A stretch of DNA of 64,000 bases from Brevibacillus sp042683565 (lineage in GTDB: Bacteria > Bacillota > Bacilli > Brevibacillales > Brevibacillaceae), in assembly GCF_042683565.1 (NCBI RefSeq), contig NZ_JBHUJW010000012.1, forward strand, positions 22,784 through 86,783, read 5' to 3'. This document shows positions 1 to 8,872 of this stretch, in pieces. The notes under the pieces are model-generated. The model saw nothing but the letters and a program-made list of their open reading frames with translations. It did no database searches and had not been told where the DNA came from. Every line of letters begins with the position of its first letter. The stretch's first letter is position 1. The translations under genes and the position numbers were made by a program.

Positions 1-110
1 TCTGCCCTGCCTAATACTCCTATGATGAAAAATAACGGCAAATCACTCTACGTCTCATTATACGGTGAAAAAGGAAAGCGGTTTCACCTAAAAATGTGAC
101 AAGTTTTCAG

Positions 111-1961
111 CTATACACGAACAAATGCCCGGGAAAAGTCAATCCAGCCAAACGCATCCATGGATATTCCTGACAGTCTGGGATGCGCGCGCATTTCCAG
201 CCGGTTTGAATAGAGCGGAACAAACGTATGGCGAGCCTGCAGCGCCGCCAGCATGCTTTTCATTTGAGCCGAGCGTTCTGAATCTGTTCTTGCCCCCCGC
301 AAGTCCATCGCCCTTTGCCTCATTTCCTTCTTTGCTTGTTCGTCAAGATGATGCCAAATACTCAACGCTTCGGCGAAGACGAACTCCAGCAGCGACAGCT
401 CGAGCCGCTCGTCGACATTGGCGCTGTCCACGACCAGGTCCGCTGCCTGAAGCACCTGCGGCCGCGCCAGCTCCTCGGGGAGCGCATAGACGATCTCGAC
501 CGTTATTCCTGCTTTTGCGCAGCTCTCCCGTATCCACTCTGCGTCTTCTGCATGATCCGGATCGGGATATGTATACAAGAGCAGCGTTTCGCCCTCGTAG
601 CCAACTCCTGACCACGATATGGCTGCCTCTTCGCCCCCAGGCTGATGTACCGAGCGGAGCGTGAGCAGCTCTCCCCACGCCTCCACGGGTTGTCTCGCCC
701 CTTTCAGCTCTGCGCGCATTCGTTCCCCCTGGATCATAGATGCGAGGGCGGCGCGAAAGGCCGGCTGGCGCAGAGGACCGGGCTTGGCGCTGTTGAAGCT
801 CACGTACTGAAAGCACTGCTCGCGGCGGGACAAGCCTCTCCAGGCAGTCCCCAGCCGCCCTGTTTCCTGCTCCCCGATCGCCGCTCGCACAAGCTGCAGT
901 TCATCGTTCGCCGTGTCCACGTGCATCCCGCCGGGTACGCACCACAGCTCGACCCGATCGAGAAACGGGCGGCCTGCAAAATAAGGCTGAAACGCTTCGA
1001 GAGCGAGCATGGACGTATCGTTGCGAACGACTTTGAACGGCCCGGTTCCGATTGGCCAGGCGGCAAAAGCCTCACTGCTCTCCGTCACATACTCTCGCGG
1101 AACAATCGAGGCGTATTCCTTGCTCAAGGCGTGGAGAAAAAGCTGATCCGGCTCGTTCAATGCAACGGCGACCGCGTACTCATCGAGCGCGCGTACCGAG
1201 TGAATCGACTGGGCGAGCCAGCGGTGTCGAGACGGCTCCTTCGCCAAGCGTTGCAAGGAAAAGCAAACATCGTCTGCCGCAAGCTGCCGCCCATGATGAA
1301 ACAACACTCCTTTTCGCAGCGTAAAGACCCACTCTTTGCCCAGCCTGTCGCATTCCCAAGCGAAGGCGAGTTGTCCGGTGATCGCACCTGTCTGCGGATC
1401 GAAGCGAACCAATGTATCGAAAATGTGTTTGGCCAAATGCGTCTGCGAACGCAAAACCGCGCGAACGGGATCGAGATCGGAGAAAGGGCGATCCACAAAG
1501 AAACGCAGCGTATCCATCCGGACTCCGTTGCCTTTTTCCCGCAGCCGGTGCAGCCCAAACTGGCTGGTCATCCACCGTGAATACGCCTCCCCCAAACCAT
1601 GCCACTGCTCCCGGTAGGCATCGATCAGCTTCCGGGAGGCGTGGATCTCTCCTCTTTGCACGAGCTCTTTGGCAGCGGAGAGCACCAGTTCGTCAGGTGT
1701 GAGCAGGCACGTCAGCACCGAGCGATGTCCGCGCCCTCGCCCTGACTGCCAACGTATCCAGCCCTGGCTTTGCATCTTCTTCAAGGTCAAGGTCGCGTTT
1801 CGCTGGGTACAAAACAGCGCCTCGGCCACATCTGTGAGCGATATTTCCAGCGGTCGCCCGGCTTGGGCACGGCATCCCGCGTACAAGAGCACATATTGTT
1901 CAACCAGCTGCACAGCATTCACCACCGCTTCTTTCAAAAAACATGAAATCTTCGCAGGCAT
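111..1961 (-). CDS. SgrR-like transcriptional regulator with solute-binding C-terminal domain
   Basis: A 616-aa protein with an N-terminal winged-helix region (about residues 15-80, including LTDVAEALFCTQRNATLTL and a basic wing with GRGRGHRS) joined to a long extracellular solute-binding family 5 domain (about 160-610, with FTLRKGVLFHHG and PIGTGPFKV). This is the architecture of SgrR, in which the periplasmic-binding fold senses a small molecule in the cytoplasm. There is no signal peptide, which agrees with a regulator rather than a transporter part. It is divergent from an MFS transporter 89 bp away, the arrangement seen for SgrR-type regulators and sugar exporters, so that gene is the likely target. 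The start is uncertain because no strong ribosome binding site precedes the first ATG and a GTG 13 codons later is also possible. Confidence 0.88.
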   Translation of the reverse strand: MPAKISCFLKEAVVNAVQLVEQYVLLYAGCRAQAGRPLEISLTDVAEALFCTQRNATLTLKKMQSQGWIRWQSGRGRGHRSVLTCLLTPDELVLSAAKELVQRGEIHASRKLIDAYREQWHGLGEAYSRWMTSQFGLHRLREKGNGVRMDTLRFFVDRPFSDLDPVRAVLRSQTHLAKHIFDTLVRFDPQTGAITGQLAFAWECDRLGKEWVFTLRKGVLFHHGRQLAADDVCFSLQRLAKEPSRHRWLAQSIHSVRALDEYAVAVALNEPDQLFLHALSKEYASIVPREYVTESSEAFAAWPIGTGPFKVVRNDTSMLALEAFQPYFAGRPFLDRVELWCVPGGMHVDTANDELQLVRAAIGEQETGRLGTAWRGLSRREQCFQYVSFNSAKPGPLRQPAFRAALASMIQGERMRAELKGARQPVEAWGELLTLRSVHQPGGEEAAISWSGVGYEGETLLLYTYPDPDHAEDAEWIRESCAKAGITVEIVYALPEELARPQVLQAADLVVDSANVDERLELSLLEFVFAEALSIWHHLDEQAKKEMRQRAMDLRGARTDSERSAQMKSMLAALQARHTFVPLYSNRLEMRAHPRLSGISMDAFGWIDFSRAFVRV

Positions 1962-2050
1962 AATCGTACACTTTTTCTCTATCTTCCGCCAACGTACAAT
2001 TTGTAGAACCTGCCCGCCTCCCCATATTCCAAAACGAAAGGAAGCGCCCC

Positions 2051-3283
2051 ATGAAACTCACTGCTGACTCTCTCTCCCGGCTCATCGCTGCCCACCCGTC
2101 CGTTCTGTGGGTCAGACTGTTCGGCGAGACACTCACCTCCCTGTCCAGCGCGATGATCGCCCCGTTTCTGGTTCTGTACCTAAACGAACAAATCGGCGGT
2201 TCGATCTCCATGACCATGCTGGTCATCGGGCTGCAGCCGTTTTCCGAAATTTTGCTGACGCTCCTCGCTGGCGGTGTGACGGACCGCTTTTCGCGCAAGA
2301 CCGTCATGCTCGTCGCTCTGCTGCTTCAATGTCTCGCGATGCTCGCCATGGCACAGGCCGACTCGCTGGCTGCCTTCGCCCTGCTCTACGTCGTCAACGG
2401 GGCAGGGCGTTCCTTGTTCATTCCCGCGAGCAGGGCCCATCTGGCAGACTCCATCCCCGCTGCGAAGATGGCCGGATCGTTTGCCCTGCTGAACACCGCC
2501 TGCAACGTCGGCAGTGCGCTCGGCCCGTTGGCAGGCGTGATGCTTTACCGTCAGGAGCCGTCTCTCGCCTTTTTGTGCACAGCCGCATCCCTCCTGCTCT
2601 ATGCCGCAGTCGTCTGGCGGAAAATCCCCCTCGGACAGGCTGCAGCCGTGCAGGATAAGCAAAGTCCATCTTCTTCTGCCGCTGCCGCCCCAGGCTCCTG
2701 GCGTGCCATCCGTCCCGCTCTCGCCATCATGCTGCTGTCTTTGCCGATCAGCTTGTTCTACGCGCAGACGGAGACGAACCTGCAGCTCCATCTCAAGCAC
2801 ATATTCCCTGACTATTTGCAGACGCTGGCAACGCTCGCTTCTGTGAAAGGCGTGCTGCTCATCGTCCTGGAGTATTGGCTGGTCAAACGAACCCAGCATC
2901 TGCCCGCAAGGCTTCTCGTCAGCGGTGCGTACGTCTGCTTTGGCATCGTCGCGCTCGGCTATGCGTTCCTCGATACGCAGCCTGCCCTGATCGCCCTGCA
3001 GCTCGTCTGGGTCATCGGAGAGAGCATCGGCATTACTCAATGGCTCGCTTTCGTTTCACGGATCGCTCCCCCATCGATGCGCGGACGCTACTATGCCATT
3101 ACAGGCACTCACTGGGATATCTCCCGCACATGCGGCCCCTATCTGGGCAGCCTCGTGCTCGTCCAGCTCGGCGGGGCCGTCCTGTTTGCTGCCGCCGCCG
3201 CGCTTCTGCTCATCGGCGGCTGGGCCATGCACGCCTTTTTGCGGAAAAAAGAACAAGCCTTCCCGCTGGAACAGGAAGGCTGA
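2051..3283 (+). CDS. MFS transporter
   Basis: A 410-aa protein with about 12 hydrophobic segments and the MFS loop 2-3 signature (GGVTDRFSRKTVM, about residues 75-87). The start follows AAAGGAAG 6 nt upstream. It is divergent from the SgrR-like regulator and may be its target, by analogy with the SgrR-SetA pair; that link is inference. The family fits a small-molecule efflux permease (DHA1-like), but the substrate cannot be read from the sequence. It converges on the ABC ATPase gene, with only 8 bp between stop codons. Confidence 0.85.
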   Translation: MKLTADSLSRLIAAHPSVLWVRLFGETLTSLSSAMIAPFLVLYLNEQIGGSISMTMLVIGLQPFSEILLTLLAGGVTDRFSRKTVMLVALLLQCLAMLAMAQADSLAAFALLYVVNGAGRSLFIPASRAHLADSIPAAKMAGSFALLNTACNVGSALGPLAGVMLYRQEPSLAFLCTAASLLLYAAVVWRKIPLGQAAAVQDKQSPSSSAAAAPGSWRAIRPALAIMLLSLPISLFYAQTETNLQLHLKHIFPDYLQTLATLASVKGVLLIVLEYWLVKRTQHLPARLLVSGAYVCFGIVALGYAFLDTQPALIALQLVWVIGESIGITQWLAFVSRIAPPSMRGRYYAITGTHWDISRTCGPYLGSLVLVQLGGAVLFAAAAALLLIGGWAMHAFLRKKEQAFPLEQEG

Positions 3284-3291
3284 TTCATCAA

Positions 3292-4089
3292 TCAGGACAG
3301 CAGGAAGCGGTCTTCGCTGAAGCTCTCGCCGCCACGCGCCGTTTCAAAGGCACGGAGCAAATCTTGCGGCTTCATCGTACGCTTTTTCTCATCCGGAATA
3401 TCGAGGATGATGCCGCCATCGTGCATCATGATCAGGCGGTTCCCCATGTTCAGGGCCTGCTCCATGTTGTGCGTTACCATGATGGTCGTCAGGTTGTGGC
3501 GCTGCACGATTTTCTCCGTCAGCTCCACAATCAGCTGCGCCCGTTTCGGGTCGAGCGCCGCCGTATGCTCGTCGAGAAGCAGAATCTTCGGCTCCGTGAA
3601 AGTCGCCATCAGGAGGCTGAGCGCCTGGCGTTGACCGCCGGAGAGGAAGCCGACTTTTGTCTTCAGGCGGTTCTCCAGCCCTTGGTCCAGTTGTTTCAAC
3701 TGCTCGCGGAACAGCTCCCGCTTGTGGTTGTTGACCCCGAATGCGAGCGAGCGGCGCTGCCCTCTCGCCAACGCGATTGCCAGGTTTTCCTCGATCGTCA
3801 TGTTCGGCGCCGTACCCGCCATCGGGTCCTGGAACACGCGGCCGATCAGGCTGGCGCGCTGATGTTCGCCCATCCGGGTCACATCTTTCCCGTCGATGGT
3901 AATCGTGCCCACGTCCGGCAACAAGCCGCCGGAGATGATGTTCATCATCGTGGACTTTCCGGCGCCGTTGCTGCCGATCACCGTGATGAAATCTCCCGGC
4001 TTGACGTGCAGATTCACATTGCGCAAGGCGATCTTTTCGTTGACCGTCCCTGCGTTGAACACTTTATTCACACCTGAAATTTTAAGCAT
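3292..4089 (-). CDS. ABC transporter ATP-binding protein (TrpXYZ-type amino acid importer)
   Basis: A 265-aa ATPase. Walker A (GSNGAGKST, about residues 39-47), the ABC signature (LSGGQRQ) and Walker B (ILLLDEHTAALD) are all intact. It is the last gene of an operon read binding proteins, then permease, then ATPase, and overlaps the permease gene by 8 bp. The ATG at 4089 is chosen because MLKISGVNKVF is the usual family start; an upstream in-frame extension would lie inside the permease gene. Relatives of this transporter family carry tryptophan or tyrosine in Gram-positive bacteria. The substrate is inferred from the family only. Confidence 0.9.
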   Translation of the reverse strand: MLKISGVNKVFNAGTVNEKIALRNVNLHVKPGDFITVIGSNGAGKSTMMNIISGGLLPDVGTITIDGKDVTRMGEHQRASLIGRVFQDPMAGTAPNMTIEENLAIALARGQRRSLAFGVNNHKRELFREQLKQLDQGLENRLKTKVGFLSGGQRQALSLLMATFTEPKILLLDEHTAALDPKRAQLIVELTEKIVQRHNLTTIMVTHNMEQALNMGNRLIMMHDGGIILDIPDEKKRTMKPQDLLRAFETARGGESFSEDRFLLS

Positions 4090-5014
4090 CGCTGCTGCCT
4101 CCCTTCGCTGCGCGTCCCGGCTGTTTTTTCCAAATGCCCTTGGCAATAGTCGGAACAGTCAGGGCGACAATGACGATCAGGGCCGTAATCAGCTTCATGT
4201 CGGACGGGTTAAGTCCAGCCTGCAGGGCGAGCGCGATGACCAGACGATATACAATCGATCCGAGCACGACGGCGAGCGTCGCCCGGAAAATGGAGGAGCT
4301 GCCGAACAATACTTCCCCGACAATAACAGAAGCAAGACCGATCACAATCATCCCGATCCCCATGCCGACGTCCGCGAAGCCCTGATACTGGGCGACCCAT
4401 GCCCCGGAGACAGCGACCAGCCCGTTGGACAAAGCCAGGCCGATAATCGTAGTCGTATCCGTGTTGACCCCGAAGCTGCGGATCATTTTCGGATTATCCC
4501 CGGTTGCACGCAGATCCAATCCCAGGTCAGTATGCAGGAACCAGTCGATCACCAGTTTGAGCACTAATACGCCTGCCAGGAACACTACAGACACACCGGT
4601 CAAAATCGTCAGACCGCCTATCGTCAAGTTGGGAATGCTCAAATCCTTGACGTAGGTGAACAGCGTATCTTCGCGCAGCAGCGGCAAGTTGGCCTTGCCC
4701 ATGATGCGCAGGTTGATCGAGTAGAGCCCAATCATGGTAAGAATCCCGGCCAAAAGGGCGTTCACTTTTCCTTTGGTGTGCAGGACGCCGGTAAAGGCTC
4801 CTGCTACCGCGCCGACCAGAAAAGCCAGCAAGGTAGCCAGATACGGATTGGTCCCATCAATGATAAACTTCGCTGCGATCGCGCCCCCAAGGGCAAAGCT
4901 GCCGTCGACGGTCAGATCGGGTACGTTCAGAATGCGAAAGGTCAAATAGACGCCCAGGGCCAATATTCCGAACAAAAGTCCCTGCTCGATTGCCCCCATT
5001 ATTGCCAGATTCAT
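4082..5014 (-). CDS. ABC transporter permease (TrpXYZ-type)
   Basis: A 310-aa hydrophobic protein resembling the LivH-like permeases that work with TrpX-type binding proteins. Its N-terminus (ILALGVYLTFRILNVPDLTV) and the central segment around DLGLDLRATGDNP are characteristic of the family. It shares 8 bp with the downstream ATPase gene, so translation is probably coupled. It starts 29 bp after the lipoprotein gene, with AGGAGG upstream of the ATG. It would form the membrane channel of the importer, probably as a homodimer. Confidence 0.9.
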   Translation of the reverse strand: MNLAIMGAIEQGLLFGILALGVYLTFRILNVPDLTVDGSFALGGAIAAKFIIDGTNPYLATLLAFLVGAVAGAFTGVLHTKGKVNALLAGILTMIGLYSINLRIMGKANLPLLREDTLFTYVKDLSIPNLTIGGLTILTGVSVVFLAGVLVLKLVIDWFLHTDLGLDLRATGDNPKMIRSFGVNTDTTTIIGLALSNGLVAVSGAWVAQYQGFADVGMGIGMIVIGLASVIVGEVLFGSSSIFRATLAVVLGSIVYRLVIALALQAGLNPSDMKLITALIVIVALTVPTIAKGIWKKQPGRAAKGGSSDA

Positions 5015-5042
5015 AGAAGAAGTCCTCCTGTTACTGCATGTA

Positions 5043-6083
5043 TTACTCTACCACTTCTCCTGCGCGGTCGAGCATCGACTGCGGAATGGTCACTCCCATT
5101 TTCTCCGCTGCTTTCTTGTTCAATACTAGCTTCATGTCAGCTTGCGTCTCGACAGGCATGTCGCCCGGCTTCGCTTCGCCACTCAAGATTTTCACAGCCA
5201 TGTCGGCAGTTTGCTCGCCCAGCTTGGTGTAGTCGATGCCGTATGTCGCGATGGCGCCGCTCTTCACGGAGTTTTCCTCACCGGCGATGACCGGAATTTT
5301 TTGCGCTTCGGCTACGCCGAGTACCGCTGCGATCGAGGAAACGACCATGTTGTCGGTCGGGATGTAGTACGCATCGACTTTGCCTACCATGGATTCAGCC
5401 GCTTGCTTCACTTCGGTTGCGCTCGTAATCGCCGCTTCCTGGATGGTCAGGCCCAGCTTGTCAGCGACAGCTTTGGCTGCATCCACTTGCACTTTGGAAT
5501 TCACTTCGCCGGAGCTGTAAATGATTCCCACTGTTTTCGCATCCGCCTTCAATTCCTTGACGAGCTTCAACTGTTCTTCGACCGGGTTCATGTCGGATGT
5601 TCCGGTTACGTTGCCTTCCGGTTTTTCCATCGATTTGACCAGTCCCGCTTCCACCGGGTCGGTGACAGCCGTAAACAGAACCGGAATTTCCTTGCTCGTC
5701 TGCGCTTCCGCCTGGGCCGTCGGCGTTGCGATCGCCAGTACGAGGTCTACTTTGTCAGCCTCGAACTTCTGGGCGATGGAAATGGCCGTATCCATGCTGC
5801 CTTGTGCAGATTTCGTATCGATTTTGATTTGCTTGCCGTCTTCGTAGCCTTTTTTCGCCAATTCCGCAATGAAGCCTTCACGCGCAGCGTCCAGGGCTGG
5901 ATGCTCCACGAACTGGGCGATGCCAATGGTCAGTTGCTTGTCAGCCGCAGGTGCTGCTGTCGATGGCTGGCCTTGGTCGTTGGCCGGAGTAGCGCTTTGC
6001 TGTCCACACGCGGTGACGGATAAAAGCAACAAAGGAAATAAAAAAGTCTGAATCATTTTCATTGTTTTTTTTTGCTTGAACAT
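5043..6083 (-). CDS. ABC transporter substrate-binding lipoprotein (TrpX-like), copy 1
   Basis: A 346-aa lipoprotein. The start at 6083 (MFKQKKTMKMIQTF) follows GAGGGGG at a good distance and gives a compact signal peptide with lipobox LSVTAC, so the cysteine would be lipidated outside the membrane. The mature part is an ABC_sub_bind domain (IGIAQFVEHPALDAAREGF; VTGTSDMNP; GIDYTKLGEQTADMA). It is strongly similar to the next upstream gene, so the pair is a tandem duplication feeding one permease/ATPase. It sits immediately upstream of the permease gene. Confidence 0.9.
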   Translation of the reverse strand: MFKQKKTMKMIQTFLFPLLLLSVTACGQQSATPANDQGQPSTAAPAADKQLTIGIAQFVEHPALDAAREGFIAELAKKGYEDGKQIKIDTKSAQGSMDTAISIAQKFEADKVDLVLAIATPTAQAEAQTSKEIPVLFTAVTDPVEAGLVKSMEKPEGNVTGTSDMNPVEEQLKLVKELKADAKTVGIIYSSGEVNSKVQVDAAKAVADKLGLTIQEAAITSATEVKQAAESMVGKVDAYYIPTDNMVVSSIAAVLGVAEAQKIPVIAGEENSVKSGAIATYGIDYTKLGEQTADMAVKILSGEAKPGDMPVETQADMKLVLNKKAAEKMGVTIPQSMLDRAGEVVE

Positions 6084-6115
6084 GTGCGAAATAACCCCCT
6101 CAAAAATTTTTTCTA

Positions 6116-6144
6116 ATTTTAACACGAGTGAAATAAATTTTAAA
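6116..6144 (-). promoter_or_regulatory. Candidate sigma-A promoter before binding-protein copy 1
   Basis: On the minus strand TTTAAA and TAAAAT are separated by 17 nt, about 30 nt upstream of the start at 6083. Together with the hairpin just before it, this suggests that copy 1, permease and ATPase can be transcribed separately from copy 2. The -35 match is weak. Confidence 0.4.
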
Positions 6145-6148
6145 GTAG

Positions 6149-6173
6149 AAAAAGAGAGCTTGAAGCTCCCTTT
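6149..6173 (-). terminator. Intrinsic terminator or attenuator between the two binding-protein genes
   Basis: On the minus strand GGGAGCTT and AGCTCTC form a hairpin followed by TTTTTC, directly after the copy 2 stop codon. It is short, so partial read-through into the rest of the operon is likely. Confidence 0.6.
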
Positions 6174-7183
6174 TACTTGATGATTTCTTTCGCCTGCTGT
6201 TTGAGCTCATCGGATATGGTCAAGCCAAACTTTGCGGCTGCCGTTTCATTGATGTACAGCTCGGCCTGCCTGGAAATTTCCACTGGCATATCCGCCGGCG
6301 ATTGACCTTTCAGAACGCGCGCAGCCATTTCGCCCGTCTGTTTTCCCATGCCGTAGTAATCGATTCCGTAAGTAGCGATGGCTCCCCGTTTGACGGTGTC
6401 CGTATCGGAAGCAAAAACCGGAATCTTGCTCTGCTCGGCGGCACCCAGCACGGCTTCAAAGGAAGAGACGACCGTGTTGTCGATCGGGATGAACAGGGCG
6501 TCGGTCTTCGCCGTCAATCCCGTCGCTGCCAGCTGCACTTCGGACAGCTGCGAGATGCCTGCTTTGACGATTTCCACGCCTTCCTTGCTCGCTGCCTCTT
6601 CCAGATCCTTCACCTGCACCTCGGAGTTGACTTCGGAGGTCGTGTAGATCACGCCCAGCTTTTTTAAGTCAGGCAGGAATTTTTTAATCAATTGCAATTG
6701 TTGTTCCATGGATACTTTATCGGATGTACCCGTCACGTTGCCGCCTGGTTTTTCCAGATTGCTGACCAGCTGTGCCGACAGTGGATCTGTCACGGCACTG
6801 AATACGACGGGCTTGTCAGTAATCGCCTTGGCTGCTGCCTGTGCGGACGGCGTAGCGATGGCTACGACCAGGTCCTTTTGGTCACCAGCGTATTTTTGCG
6901 CGATGGAAACGGTATTGTTCATGTCGCCGTGGGCATTCTGATAGTCTACTTCGAGGTTCTTGCCTTCTTCAAAGCCGGAAGCCTTCAGTCCATCCAAAAT
7001 CCCTTGGTGAATGGCGTCCAATGCCGGATGCTCCACAAATTGCGTCAACCCGAGCTTCACGATTTGCTTTTGCTCTGCGGGTTTTGCCGCGGTTGCCTCC
7101 GTCTTTCCATCTGTCTGATTGCCGCATGCGGCCAAAGAAAATGCCAGCAATGCGGTCAGTCCCATACTGACTGCTCGTCTCAT
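6173..7183 (-). CDS. ABC transporter substrate-binding lipoprotein (TrpX-like), copy 2
   Basis: A 336-aa lipoprotein starting MRRAVSMGLTALLAFSLAAC, with lipobox SLAAC at residues 16-20. The start at 7183 is fixed by a strong GAGGAGGAAG site; upstream in-frame codons run through the promoter. The mature domain parallels copy 1 closely (LGLTQFVEHPALDAI; VTGTSDKVS; GIDYYGMGKQTGEMA). It is the first gene of the importer cluster. Two binding proteins sharing one permease suggest either two related ligands or two affinities. Confidence 0.9.
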   Translation of the reverse strand: MRRAVSMGLTALLAFSLAACGNQTDGKTEATAAKPAEQKQIVKLGLTQFVEHPALDAIHQGILDGLKASGFEEGKNLEVDYQNAHGDMNNTVSIAQKYAGDQKDLVVAIATPSAQAAAKAITDKPVVFSAVTDPLSAQLVSNLEKPGGNVTGTSDKVSMEQQLQLIKKFLPDLKKLGVIYTTSEVNSEVQVKDLEEAASKEGVEIVKAGISQLSEVQLAATGLTAKTDALFIPIDNTVVSSFEAVLGAAEQSKIPVFASDTDTVKRGAIATYGIDYYGMGKQTGEMAARVLKGQSPADMPVEISRQAELYINETAAAKFGLTISDELKQQAKEIIK

Positions 7184-7255
7184 CTCAACTTCCTCCTCTA
7201 GGCTCTGCTTTGCTACCTGCTTCTCATCTGCAAGCTGACTTGTCAACTTTGAATC

Positions 7256-7264
7256 ATTATAGCA
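7256..7264 (-). promoter_or_regulatory. Extended -10 promoter of the ABC importer cluster
   Basis: The minus strand shows TGCTATAAT, a consensus extended -10, about 73 nt before the ATG at 7183. No good -35 is seen, which is normal for extended -10 promoters. The short leader shows no T-box or TRAP repeat pattern. Confidence 0.6.
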
Positions 7265-7411
7265 CATGTTAGCTGGTTGAACAGGTTTTTTCATAACATT
7301 TTTGAGTGCTTTCATTTGTAGAAAATGCAGATTTTTCTTGCAATTTCACACAAGCTTCACTTCATATATGATTTGCGTGTATATAATCAGCATACAAAAA
7401 AGCGATGGACC

Positions 7412-8731
7412 CTACTTGGCATCCACCACTTCCTCCTCTGTTTGCCGTTTCTTTACGCTGACTCGGGTAATGCGGTAATGGTCGACCTCTTCGACGGTGA
7501 ACAGGTAATTGCCGTGCTGAACGGAGTCGCCCACGCGCGGGGAATGGTCGAATTGCATGTAAATCCATCCGGCAAGCGTGTCTACTTCGCTGGATTCCAG
7601 GTCGATGTCGAGGTAGTCGCTGACTTCTTCCAGCAGCATGCGGCCGTCGAAGGAAAGCGTGTTGTCCTTGCGCTCGATCTCGGGACGCTCGTCGTCGAAT
7701 TCGTCCTGGATGTCGCCGACGATCTCTTCCATGATGTCCTCCAATGTGACGAGCCCCGCCGTCCCGCCGTATTCGTCGATGATGATCGCAAGCTGACCGC
7801 GTTGTTTCTGCAGCATGGTCAACAGGCGGCTGATGGAGATCGTCTCCGGCACCGTCAGCACCGGGCGCATCAGCGTCTGCAGGTCGCGCTGCTCGCCTTC
7901 CAAAAGCCCTGTCAGCATGTCCTTGATGTGCAGGCTCCCCACCACGTGGTCCTTGTCCCCGTCCACGACGGGATAGCGCGTGAACCGGCCGTTTTGCACG
8001 AGCCTGACGTTTTCCTCGAACGGGTCGCGGATGTTCAGCACGAACATGTCTGTGCGCGGGACCATGATCTCCCGCGCCATTGTCTCGGAGAAGTCAAAAA
8101 TGTTGTCCACCAGCATCATTTCCGTATTGTCGATCAGGCCGCTCTTGTGGCTCTCGTTGACGAGGATGCGGATTTCTTCCTCGGTGTGTACCTCCTGATG
8201 CGGCTCCATGGAAATGTGAAACAGGGCCAGAAAGCGTGCCGCCGACCAGTTCAGCAAGGCGATGAACGGATACATTATTTTGTGAAACCACATGATCGGT
8301 TTGGCGACAGTCAGCACGATCATCTCCGTCCGCTGAATCGCCAGCGTCTTCGGTGCCAGTTCCCCCATTACGATATGCAAAAAGGTAATGACCGAAAAAG
8401 CGATGATAAAGGAAATGCTGCTGGACACGGTCTCATTCAGGCCGAAGTAACGGAAAACCGGGTGCAATAGCTGCGCGACAGCCGGCTCCCCCAGCCAGCC
8501 CAAACCAAGAGAGGCGAGGGTAATCCCCAGCTGGCACGCCGACAGGTACGCGTCGAGATTGTGCAACAGCTTTTCCACGTTCTTTGCCCTGCCGTTCCCT
8601 TCCGCCACCAATTGGGCGATGCGCGATTCCCGCACTTTTACGACCGAGAATTCCGTCGCTACGAAAAAACCGTTGAAGAACACAAGGAGCACGACCATCC
8701 CCAAGTTGAACCAGGTCCACGCCAACGCCAT
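7412..8731 (-). CDS. CNNM/CBS-domain membrane protein (hemolysin C / CorC family)
   Basis: A 439-aa protein with an N-terminal CNNM (DUF21) transmembrane domain (about residues 1-195, four hydrophobic segments), two CBS domains (about 215-340, e.g. MVPRTDMFVLN) and a C-terminal CorC_HlyC domain (about 355-430). This family is linked to magnesium and cobalt efflux or homeostasis; B. subtilis has several paralogues. The ATG at 8731 follows AAGGAGG. It is monocistronic and divergent from the helicase gene. Confidence 0.92.
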   Translation of the reverse strand: MALAWTWFNLGMVVLLVFFNGFFVATEFSVVKVRESRIAQLVAEGNGRAKNVEKLLHNLDAYLSACQLGITLASLGLGWLGEPAVAQLLHPVFRYFGLNETVSSSISFIIAFSVITFLHIVMGELAPKTLAIQRTEMIVLTVAKPIMWFHKIMYPFIALLNWSAARFLALFHISMEPHQEVHTEEEIRILVNESHKSGLIDNTEMMLVDNIFDFSETMAREIMVPRTDMFVLNIRDPFEENVRLVQNGRFTRYPVVDGDKDHVVGSLHIKDMLTGLLEGEQRDLQTLMRPVLTVPETISISRLLTMLQKQRGQLAIIIDEYGGTAGLVTLEDIMEEIVGDIQDEFDDERPEIERKDNTLSFDGRMLLEEVSDYLDIDLESSEVDTLAGWIYMQFDHSPRVGDSVQHGNYLFTVEEVDHYRITRVSVKKRQTEEEVVDAK

Positions 8732-8872
8732 GATCCTCCTTCCCTCGCGTCCGTACTTTGGGATATTGTTTCCCACCCCGGGATAAATGTTACCTGTCTG
8801 TTTTTCTTTCTTTTCCAGATTGTGATACCATGGTTCTGAATGTATATGTACATGGCTAATGAGGTGAGTCAC

